NCBI GenBank assembly: GCA_013400975.1
Contig: WBMZ01015636.1
Location: 26,911-90,910 of the forward strand
Length of the DNA stretch: 64,000 nt
Direction of reading: 5' to 3'
Source: Atrichornis clamosus
Lineage: Eukaryota > Chordata > Aves > Passeriformes > Menuridae
Shown here: in pieces, positions 27,201-39,200 of the stretch
Numbering within the stretch: position 1 is the stretch's first letter
Layout: every line of letters begins with the position of its first letter
The notes under the pieces: model-generated
The model's input: the letters and a program-made list of their open reading frames with translations, nothing else
Database searches by the model: none
Told to the model about the DNA's origin: nothing
Translations under genes and position numbers: made by a program

Positions 27201-30200
27201 TGTTCCAAGCCTTAGACACTTCAATTAGTTCCAATAAACTCTGATCTAGTGTAGTGGTAGGCAGAGAATTCAGATATTTTGTGTACAAGCTTTCATTACA
27301 CTACTCAAAATTTGTAACATTTAGGGGACGGATGAAATCTGTGTGGCTTTGAAGGAAAAATGGTGGAAATAATAAAGGGCTGCCATAGGAATGGTTTTAC
27401 TTCATTTTTTTCAGTTTTATTTTTGCATTTTTAAAATTTAGAATACTGAGACAATGCCTAGTGTCTGATTTAAAAGATGAAGCTGATAGCAGCAAATCAG
27501 ATGTCTACATTTTGCTTTAAGATCCATTCATGCAGTTCATGTAGGCTTGTGCATATAGATCTAAACTTGGAATATGTTCCTTAGCATTTTGTACCATATG
27601 GAACATTAGTCAAATAGTCTCATCTTGAAAGCTTGTATAGAGATATTGATTTTGCTGTGCTTCAAACTGTTGCTGTGAAAATAACCTCAGAACCTATTCT
27701 TTTATGATTTTTTTTCCTCGAGGATGCCTTAACTTTCATAAATTATTTAATATGGTGAAGGATGCAAAATGCCTTTTGTCTTTCTGAACTGCTGCTCAGG
27801 CTTCTGTGATGCGACCTTGGAAAGTAACCATAGAAACATGTTAAAAGCATCAACTGAAAATCACTAGTTCAGTTTGACAGTGATGCAAATTCTATGAAAG
27901 AAGATTATGATGTATTAGGAACAGTTGAGGCATATATTACTGCTAACCTGTTAAACCTGATTATTCCATGACTATCAGTACTTTCAGAATTTAATGCAGG
28001 GGAAAAAAGAAAAAAAAAGAACTTTTTTAAAATAAGTTGCCATGTTTAAGATGTTTCTAGGTAAATCACTTCAGCCTGTCATTCTCTGTCCCGTTAAAAG
28101 CAAAAATTACATTTCTGCTACGCTCATAAGGTAGTTCACAGTTCCCGGTATTTAATAGCTGTAAACTTTTGCCCAGTACCCTGCTGGGATGCACTTGTAT
28201 CCTGGCTTTATGTGGAGCTGGCACAAATTAAATCTCTTTGACAGGTAAAGTGAATAACTGGGTTATGAATAAGCAGTAGTTCACCACAAGGTGAAGAAAA
28301 CGTGTGATTCACTGGATCCTGAGTTAGAGATTTTTGTGCTGACCTATGGTGGTGAAGCTAGTCTGTGAGGCTGAAACTGAAGTCATTGCTGTAGTTGCAG
28401 GTGACCACAGTAAATTCTTGATGAATCATGGGTCAAAAGAAGAAGCAGAGTCACTTGTTAAAGCTTCCTCAGTAAGCATAACCCATGCCCAAGAAATCCT
28501 GCATGGAGGGGATGTGGGAAAATTTAATTTGAACTAACTACCGTGGAAGGTGGGGTAAAAGCTCTTCCCAAGTAAGTCTACTTTGCTGGGAGACGTATCC
28601 AAAACCCGGGCATGGTTTGTCCCTACTTCACAGTGTTGTAGCAGTATGATAGGAGCTGCAGGGCTCCCCAGGGACATGGTGGCTCGCTGGCATTAATGCA
28701 GCCCAGCAGCCCTTCCCTTCTTTGGGAAGCACCATCCCTTCTTTGTTAAATGCCCCTCAGTGCTGCACTTTCTCTTGCTACCATTTAGTCACTGGTCAGG
28801 GAGGGTGGCTGAGGAATTTGCGGCTTAGGGGAGAGCTATGGATGTGCAGATGAAGTGGAGCATCCAGCTGTTTCAGGGGCAGCCAGATACATAATTAGTG
28901 TTTTCCCCTTAATGACTCCCAGCTCTGGGTTTAGAGGGCTGGAGCAGCCTGGTCCCTGTGGTGTCCCCCTGCACGCCCTCCTGACCCCCTTCTCCTCTCT
29001 GCACGGAGCCGGGGAGAGCGGGAAAGCCCTCACGCAGATGTGCGAATGGGCACGGAGCGGTGTCACCAGAGGGTGCCGTGTGCCGCGGCTGCTGGAATGT
29101 GGCTGCTCCCTTGTCCCCGGAGAGCAAACGTGACCCGCACGTAGACAGCGCTGTGGGGACGGGATGGGGCAGGGTGTGCGGCATTGTGCAGTATCTTGTA
29201 TCATCTTAGGGCAGCTTAAGCTTTCCTAGTTGCTGTGGCAGCATAATACTGCCTATAATTAAGGACAAACAAAGAGTGTATGCTTTAGGTATATCCCATT
29301 TCACGTTAGCCCGTGAGGAGGATAAATTAGGAGATAAGCCTGAATTTAGTAGGCTTTGTTCTTGGAAGCACAAATGACTCTCAGGACAGCGTGTTTAGCA
29401 CTGGAACATCATTACTGGTATCACAGCTAATGCAGCGTCATGCATTTACACAATGCTTTGTCGGCGTGTGCCGAGCCAGGCTCCCTGCTATGGAGAGCTC
29501 ATCCGTGAGACTGATGGGCAGAGGTGAGGCACAGAGCCCTAGTTCAGCAAAGGGAGGAGGTAAACAAATTGGAGTAGCTGAGAGGAAGGGTTTGGACATC
29601 AGCACTGCTGAGTTGGAACACTACTGAAAGCACAAAAAATACCCCAAAGGCCATCAGATCTGTCATCAGGGTATGCCTGTTGATTTAGAGGAGTGAGGCA
29701 CTGAATGATCAGCCAGGGAGGAGAGCCCATGGTGAGGATTTGAGAGAGCCTCAGAGGGAACTGGGTGGTGACCAGATGAAACAGCACTGGGCATCCTTGA
29801 GTCACTGCCTTGCAAGACGAAGCTTCCCTGTGTAGAGAGTTAGGGAGCATGCCATGAACCAAGGAGAGATCGTGCAAGGCACCAGTGTGAGGGACATGTT
29901 GGAAGGAGAAGCCTCACTTGGATAGCACGGGCTGTAGGACTTGCGTGCGAGCAGGTTGGGCAATGCAGGAGGTGGCAGAATGAGGAAAGAAGGGAACCTA
30001 GTGCCAGCCAGATTGGCAGGAAATATGAAAAGAAAGACACAGTGAAAGAGAGGGAAAATGGATCTAGCAATGTGGGGAGCTCATGAAGAGGCCAGGATTT
30101 TGGAGAAGATGTTCTAGGTCTTTACACCATAGCAGAAGCAGAATTGGGGCACAACAAAAGGACTTCCAGTATTTTTTGCTGACCAAATATCTTAAAGATC

Positions 30201-33200
30201 TTTATCATTTGAGGCCACCCCTGAGGAGGGCTTGTTTTTGTCAGTCCTTGATGGATGATAATACAAGAGGTTCTGGAGCAGCAGGGGCAGCCTTCCCCAG
30301 GGGATGTGGTGCCTTTTGGAGCTGCTGTAGGTGGTTCAGTGCAGGTGGCAGTTGCAGCAGTTGGGTCTTGGATTAGCTCTGTATTCTGAGGCATTCTTGA
30401 TGCCCATGAGGAAGAGAAAAGAAGAATAGTTTAAAACAGATGTGTCTGCCAGAGGGGAGAATCTGTGCCTTCAGAGCTACCCAAGTTTAAATTTATTTGT
30501 GAGGGTGAATGGTGATCAGTGAATTTTAAACTAGGAAAAAGTCTGCAGTGCTTGAGTAGAGTCATGCAGATACTTCGTCTTACTTTGTCCTCTCTTGGAT
30601 CTTCTGCTTGCCTGGACTTAATATTTTCTTGCTTAATTTTAGTTGTTTTTTTCTTATATGATCCTTTCTTTATTTCCTCCTTCCTCCCTAGCTGAATGCA
30701 CTTGATTATTCTGTTTTCCTGAATGTATGGAATCTTGCTGCTGCCTAGCTACTGGAGTCTCTCTTTCCCCTTGGTTTTTTCCCTTCTTTCTACCCTTCCT
30801 AGCTTGTCAAGAGGAGCACTTCTCCTGCCTCCCTCTCATCCCAGACCTCCCAGTCTGCCTGCTTTTTTGGTTCCTGGACTCCTGAACACCAGCACTTGCT
30901 CTGACTCCATTATTTGGGGCTCCTCAGCTTGGCAGCAGTGGCAGCTGCACTGGTGGTTTTGCTGCAGTGGGAACAGAGCATTCCATAGGTAAAATGATAA
31001 TGGTGACTTTCCTGTGGGGATGTAATTTGACAGTTTGCACCTGTTTTACAACTTTATTAGTGACTTTCAGGCTCTTCCAATAACATATTTAACTATTTTA
31101 ATAACATTGTTAAGACAGACAGACTTAGCAGGTGAAATAGTTAAATCAGACTGATAGTTAATTGAATACTTAGTTTTCATGGCTAACTTGGAGTCACTCT
31201 AACAGTACAGGAGGTGTGCAGGATGTGGTTTGCAGGGCAGATGGACTTTGAAGTGACACTGTCTCTTTTCTGAGCTAAATTGCTTTGCTTGTTTGTGCTT
31301 GTTGCAAAATAAGACATCTCATATTATCATTTATAACAAGAATAAAATGTCAAGCCAAAATAATGCACCAGCACTGTAGCTGCAGTCAAATGCTTGATCA
31401 AATGCAGGATTGCTCTGATGGTGCTTTTAAATTCTCTATGAAATACTAAATTTTGACTTTCTAAAACTTCCTTCATCCTTCCTGCTGGATGATGGAAGAT
31501 GTTTCTTTTGGCAGGACATTTTAAAGAGCTTTGCCAGTACCTCACTCGGCTTCACTTAGTGCTGCTCTTGGGGTTGCTTTCTGCTTTGTTGGGCTTTTTG
31601 TGTCCTCAGTGGTGCAGCTCACTTATTAAGAAGCACTTGCCCTATGGAGGAAATGACTCAGTGGAAGTTAATCAGCATAAAATGAATCTAATCTAAATGT
31701 TATTAGTGAAACCTGTTGAAATTCAGGGCAAGCTTCAGAATATCCTTTGATAATGTGTCTCAAGCAGGTCTTCCAAAGTTGCTCATTTCTACTGAAATTT
31801 GAAGTTACCATCTTTGGGTCAGAAATAGTCTGATCTTTCCATCTGCAGTGATGGAAGAACATGCATCTCAAATTTTCCCATTAAGTGCTGTTTTAAATGG
31901 TGCTGTAATATCAGCCTATTATACCTCAGAGAAGTATCACTTCAGAACTGATGCCAGTTAAATAAGTTATAGTAACCCTGGGTTTAGAAGCCCATGTGTC
32001 CCTTCTCTGTTTAAAAATACTTATTGTGTAGGCACGTGACTTCTGTACTTGGATGATTTCCACTGCATCATTTAGTGCTGTCAGTGACCATTTAACTCAC
32101 TAACAGTAGGAATAAGTAAATGCCCCCCTGAGAAGTTATTTGTGTGGCTGTATAGGTGTCAAGCCTTTGACTAAGCATCTGAAATAAAACCCAGCTGAAG
32201 TGGGAATGGATCCTCTGTGGTTTTTCTAGATGTGCAATAAAATATGGAACTGAGGGAACTGGAATTGATGAGAAAGGTATCTGTGGGGCTGGTGTGTTGG
32301 GTCAAATGGAAAATGTAATCCACCCCAGAGCTTTTATTGTAAAGAAGGCATTACACTCACAGACACTAACTTGTATTCAGATTGCTATATGCAATCAGAC
32401 TTGTGGAAATACTGAATTTCCCCCTTTTTCTGTCCTTCTCTTTCCTGTCAGATATTTGTCTGAATGTAGTGCTTCAGATGAACCCTTGTTAGCCATGTCA
32501 TGTATTTTATCTCTCATCTTTTTCACTTGCAAATATATCTGCTTCTTCCCTGGAGCAGCCTGAATGAGCAGAATGATTTTTGTACACCAGGAGCTGATAC
32601 TACAAAGCAAAATTTTAGTAATCTATTCAAGTGTTACTTCAATAATGAAGGGCTACTTAGCACCATTGTTTCTGTTGCATTACCTTGTAGTTTTAAAAAT
32701 GTTTTTATTACTTCTTCTTGACAGAATACAAATGAGACTGGAATTCTGTTTTGCTCAACCTGACTGTTTCACGAGTTTATGTCTTGCTGGCAAATAAGTC
32801 CAACTTTTTTTGCCTAAGGAGTGTGCTTAGATTGATGTGGTTCTGCCTGCTTTAGCTCAGTTAGCTCGTGAAACAGAGTGGGGAAATATTGCTGGCATTC
32901 AGGTAGCTGTATTTTCAGTACATAGCTATCTACGCAGTGTGCAGCCTGGGAACTGACATATTTCTGTATTAGGTGTTGACAGTCTTGCTTACTTAAAGAT
33001 TAACCTACACAGGTTTTCAGCAGTCTGTCATATGGTACAGTTGTAAACAGCGAGTGTGGAAGTGCAGCAATATGTTCATCTGCTCTTGCTTTGTTTAACA
33101 TCATTAGTGATCAGAGCTGGAAATGGTATGTGCCAGGCTGCTGTTTTTCTGGTGTGTATATACATAAATTCAGTTCCAGAGCATTGGTCCTAGCTGCTGA

Positions 33201-36200
33201 AGCAATGTTCTTTGGTCAGAAAAGTGTCTTAAATTTCCAAGCTGAAGAGAACATGGAGCTGACATTACCCATGACAGTTTTATAGCAGCAACCTCAGAAG
33301 ATGCTGGTTTGGGAGAGCGGAAAGAATGGTCAGAGTGCAACCATCAGTGCTTGTGAGGATCTGCCCTTTGGTGTTCCTTAAACCTGGGGAAAAATTACGG
33401 GGAAGTGTAGTGAAAATTCCTTCTTGGATTCCTTTAGGCAAATTTCTTGAATGCTTGAAGATGGGCTTGATTGGTTGCTTCTGTTAAATTAATCATGTGT
33501 AGCTGAAAGGAGGGATCTCCTCTTGGGTCTCTACAGCATGAGCAAGCTCTTCTGATGTCAGGGGTGTACCCTGCAGGTTTGTTTTAGCTTGTCATCTTCT
33601 GCAGGCCGTTTTGAGTTTATCCCAAAGTGGCTTTGCCTGGTCTTCCTGTATGGTGCCTGAATCCAGGTGGGCCTTGATTATTGCTCACTGATGCACACTG
33701 GATTCCATACTTTATGAACTTGTGAATAGAGTTGGGGTGAGCAACAAGGACAGTCAGAAATCAAGGACCTGTGAGGAGAGGTTGAAAGGATCGGGACTTC
33801 TTAATTTGTAAAAGGTAACAGTGGGGTGTGGTAGTGGTTTTCATATAGGTAACAGCTGCTGCAGGAGAAGGAAATAAGATCCTCTGCATGTCTGCTGGTG
33901 AGGTGGAAGGAAAATAAGGAATGAGGACATGACATGTGAATTTTCTAAGAGTAAGAGTAGTTAAAATCTGTCTAGTTAAAAACTGTGAGACAATTATGTT
34001 CCTAATATATCAACATTGTTGATTTTTATTTCTGCTTTGCTGATTTTAATAAGCGATAGTAAGAGAACATCACGAGGTCAAAGTGAGAGGCTGAAATTCA
34101 AGTCTGGATTGCAAGATTATGCATGTGCACGAGGCAAGGCATGAACTTATTCTCAAATTGGAGATACTTGCTCTCACAGTGTTGGTGAGGTAACATCCCT
34201 GCAATATTAAATGTGGTTTTACATTTTGGAATGTTTCAGAATAATGGGTTTCTATTGTAACTTTATTACCCTCACCCATTATAAAAATGCCATTGTTTGA
34301 GGCTGTGCATTGTGATCCAGATGAACTAATTATTTATTGAGGAAGTCGAACCACACAAATAACGAACATTAATTGTTTGTTCTTCCTGGCAGTGCTTCTC
34401 AGCAACATTGCTGGGACAGCTAAGCAAAGGTTTGGTGCAGTACTTGTGTAATGGTACTAAGTGGGTAAAGCCTTTATAACCCCCTGAAGATGTATATCCA
34501 TCACAGGAATCTATTAAACTTGTTCTAGAAGGAGGAAGAGACCATACCTCAAAGTTTATCATATGCTTTGTAAAAGTGGCTCCTTGGACAAAATTAGCTG
34601 TAGAAATACAGGTGCCTGTCCTTTCCAAACCTTCATGAGATACCTAGACATTCCCAGTTTTCTCTTTAAAAATGTCTCTTTCTAAATCACATTTTATTTT
34701 CCAAGTTGAATGCTTTTAGTGGAAACAGATACTTTGTTGGTTTTTAATTTTCTGCGGGGTTTTGGGTAGCAACTGCATTTTTTTTCATGGTGCTACCTTT
34801 CTAATTTTAGAACCACAAATCAAACAGTGATAGAAATAATAAAACTATTAATGCCAACCAAGTTTATCCTGTGAGTTGCGGAAGGCTCGGGACAGGGTGC
34901 TGGAGGGTGTACTGTAGGACATCCGTCTGTTTGTTGTCTGTATTGATGAGTAATTAAGGAAACAATAACTGGAACTGCAGATACGATGACAGGCTGTGAC
35001 TTTCCTTCTGCTTCCTTTGGAGCTGGTTTGCAGCAGGAAAAGCTTGGGATATTGGTTATGTGAGGGGGATTGAAGCCTTGTTGGGCTGGAAACTGGGAAA
35101 GGTTGGGAAAGCCTTGCTTTAGAGTAGACTGATTCTCACTGTAAACCTGCATCCATGATTTTGCAAACTTTGCAGATGGCTCAGAATCAGGATAAAAATC
35201 ACTTCCGTGATGTCTGTCAAGGTCAAACCAAAAGTCTTGAGTAAGCATACGCTTGTGTAAACTCCAAAGTTCAGGATATTTAAGGCTTGGATGGTACACT
35301 TCTTTGGCCTTGACCCTTTCAGTGAGGCCCTTAAGCATTCTCACAATATGAATAATGATAGTGATCTCTGAAAGATAAGACTGGCTAATAACACTAAAAC
35401 TGTTAATATTTAATGAGTCATGCTGTAATGAATGTGCAGAAGTTTTCTTTTATTATTCTTGTCAGTGAAGCTTAATAATGGGAAGCAGGACTCCCAGTTC
35501 TGTTTCTGACTTGTGGAAGTTTCTCCATAAATGTACTGTGTCCATTAAGTCCTCTGCATTTATCTAGTTGACCCATTTCTGGTATGTGTCCCAGAGTATA
35601 TTTCATAGCTCTCTTCTTCCTGAAACTTAATAAATTTCACAAAGCGTTAAGAAAAATTTTATAATTTTGCATGGTTATAAAAGTTTCAAATCTAATTTTC
35701 TTTTTTATGGAGAAATTATGCCCAGAAGGAGTGCTTTAGGGATTTAAATTGTGCTGTTTACTTTCACAGTTATAATGTGCAGAACGTGTGCAGGGAGTGT
35801 AAGCTAGAAGCAGCTTGCTGTACATCAGAATATCTGAAATGTCATGCTAACAACATACGCAGAATTTAAAATTAAAAATGGCATGGCTTTTTCAATGAGC
35901 AGGCTTTGTGGCTGCTGTTGTTGCACAGTCTTGTTCCCTAGATGCTGAACATTATGTAATTGATCTGGCCATGGTTTTCCTCACTGGTCTCATCCATGCA
36001 TGGCAGAAAACCTAGTAATCTGTAAATTGTGTGGGGAAAGAGCAGGTTAGAGACTGTCCCTTGTCATTTGATATTTGAGTGCCCCTGCATGTGCCATATA
36101 TTAGTTTTATTTTCTACTATGACACCTAGCTATAAGGAAAGAACTCTCCAGAGCGTCTTAAAAGACATCTTCTATTAAAGAGGGAAAGAGTTAGGCAAAA

Positions 36201-39200
36201 TGCAGACAGTAGATCTCTCAGCTGGAGGTAAAAGTAATATACATGGATGTGTCTCATGCTTTAATTGGAAGAGAAGCATAAGAGTGTGGAGCTTAGTTTC
36301 CTTGTAAGAATGTTTTGTAAGGAGTGTTTGTGAAGGCTGAATGGGGAGAGTGGAGGTAGGTGGAAAATGCTTGGCAAATGCCTGGAAAAACAAATGACTG
36401 CAATGCTTAAGTTTTCCATAGTATTCCCAATAGGTCATAATTTTCCCTGCAAGGAAACAAAAGTTCATATTGGATAAGGTCAGACAGCCCACTGCAGCAC
36501 TGAAGATGTATGTGAGGGCCCTCTGTGCAAGATTAAATTTGAGAAAAAGAAGCAGATCAGGCAATAGGCATGGTGCCCAGTTAGGCTCCTACACAAAGTG
36601 ATTTGCTATGAGCTCAAATTATGTCTTTCTGGTGCTAGGCAAAAAGGGCTCAGTTTAGGAGAGCTTTGCCAGCCCTGTCTCCATTGGACAAATTCCCCCT
36701 GAGAAAAGGAATCCTGGGCAAAAGGTACAACTGGAAATGTAATGTGTTGCTGGAAAAGGACTGCAGAAAGTCCAGCACTCTGGAGTGTCTCAGGATTGGC
36801 TCCATGCAAATGCATCCTGTCATGAATTTTCCTCAAGTAAGGAGGTTTGTGAAGTCAGATTTTTTAAAAATTTATTTGGGCTCATGTTCAGACCAGCTTG
36901 GCCTATATTTTGGCCTAATGAGTACTTGGCTGGGATGCCACCAAGTATATTGTTGGTTCTGGAAGAAGTGCATAAGGATTGATGAGTCTTTATGTTGTGC
37001 TATTTGCCTGGACCTGTCCAGGAGCCCAAGCAAAACATGTGAAAGCTGCTGCCCAACTGGCTTTTTGCTAAAGAACTGATTGTGCTTTTTATAGGAGCTG
37101 AAGATGACAATTACTTGAATTCATATTCAGAGTCTATGGTTTGATAGTGATGTTTTGTTTTGCCTAAATCACCCTATTCTTTCCATTAGATCCTTAACTT
37201 TCGCCTTTTAGAAAAAAACCCCCCAAACAACAAACAAAATGAAACCCAGCAAGCTGTTTGATACTGCTTGTACAAGATGTCTGTGGTGTTCCGACTCTGG
37301 AAACAACCTTGTTTTAGTGTCAGGCAAAGCTGTTCTTGCATTCAAACACAGAGAGTCTGTAATTAAGCTTTGAGCACTGCTACCTGACAAGAGATTCTTT
37401 TTAAGTGTGAACCACACACATCATTATTAGTGCAGTTGGCCTGTTGCCCATCAAAGCACCGATTATTTTCTACAACAGCTACTCCAGTTCCTCTGCTTTC
37501 AATTTCCTGTTATCTCACATGGACATCAGTAGTCCCTTTGCCAAATTTCTTGGTAAAATCATCGCCCTCCAGACTCATCGGAAGAGGATTTATCAGGACT
37601 ACAGCAATTAATTGCTTTAGGTAGCATATGGCACTGTCCTTTGAACAGTGGAGGTGCAGAAAGGTTATGCATACTGTCATAGTGAAGCAGCTTGGAAGTT
37701 GTTCTGTCTTGGTGTAGAAGTTAAGACAATTAGCAATGGATTCAGTGTCTTAGATCTGCTTATCAAAATGTCCCAGAAATGTGCTACGGAGGTATTTTGA
37801 GACATATTATACTTGTAAAAAGTGAAGTTTTCTGTTCATTTGTTTATATGCTTTGCTTAGCTTGGCCTTTTTGGATGCAGTTACTCTTGGAGTGTTAGTG
37901 CTTAGTTAGCTGCTTGAACACACAATTCCTGAGTAAATTTGTCCTTTGTATCTCATTCTCTTTCATGTATGTTTCCCACAGGAGCTCCTTCAGCCAGATC
38001 TGTTGCAGGAGTAATTATTTCATCAGGATTTAATGTATATCTTGATTGCACTTTGAAGACATTCTCTTGAGGAGTTTTTATAATTTCAACAAGGGATCAT
38101 AGCATGTAAACAAGAAAATAAACATTATCTTTCATATTAATCAACAAGATGATTAAATAATAACCACAATTGTTAATTGGTACTTGGAGATAGATGCTAA
38201 TGACTGTCTTGAGTTCCACAATGACAGTACCAACAGGTAGAGACTCTTTTCTGCACAGTAAAGCTGTATATAATTTAGGAGGCATTACGGATTTAATGTG
38301 CAGCTGCAACCACAGTGAAGTTGTGCAACTGTGTTCCTGGTGTCCTATTTCAGCATATGTTTTCATAGTGAATGAAGTATTAGCAAGGGGATTTGAGATT
38401 TAGGCAGTTAAATCAGTTCTCATTGCCACCAAACCCTTGAGGTTCTGTATAAACCCATGCTTGTGCTGTTTTGCTTCACTGTGGGATGCAGTTCCTGCTG
38501 GTTTCAGGATGCAGTAGGAGTCAAAAGCTGCTCCTTTCCTCAGAGGCAAAAGTCCAACTTCTTCCTCAAAAACAGTGGCTTTGGGCTCCCTCTGAGTTTG
38601 GAACTAGAGCTTCATTTTTTCATCACACGGATCTTTGTCTTTTTCTAAATACTGTAGTGTTTACAGAGGGAGAAGGAAGCACGTAGGGGTCTGCATCTCT
38701 GGAAATAGAAGTAAAAAGGTTCAGGAGTTGAACACACAATTTTGGAATATATAGCACAGGACTGGGAATTTTGGAGATCTGTATTGAGAGTCCTGGCTGT
38801 TGTACTGACTAGCTGTCTAATTTTGACTCAAGTGTGCAATGTTGCTCTTCAGACACAAACAATTCTTTGTACTGTTGCTCATTTGAAGCCAATAGCGTTG
38901 TTGGAAGAAACTGTGCAGCCCTACTGCTCTTGATGTTCACTTTTGTTTCTAACCTACCATAAACATAAGAAAAGGAGAAGTTTCCTTCTCTGATCAGCTT
39001 AGTAAGCTGTCTTAGTGTGAGGCTGCCTGATGACAAGACTCGTGTCAAGGTTAGAGTTCTAGATTTACCCCTAATTTGTTATGACAGCAAAGCACTGCCT
39101 TAGTTTCTCCATAGGACTCTTGCTTATAATACTTCACAGACGCTAGTGCCAGTTTGACCTCACTGAAAAGTGCTTGGAGATCTTGGGCTGAAAGACATGA

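Noticed and set aside
28346..28537. Small + frame resembling a soluble protein fragment
   Set aside because: Only 63 codons, no homologue recognised and no retrocopy hallmarks.
28836..29204. 122-codon minus frame and overlapping + frames across the CpG-rich patch
   Set aside because: Long frames on both strands are expected in GC-rich sequence; the peptides show no family features.
36666..37079. 137-codon + strand open frame with a Cys-rich end
   Set aside because: No recognised family, no flanking splice signals of note, and the cysteines do not form a regular metal-binding pattern.
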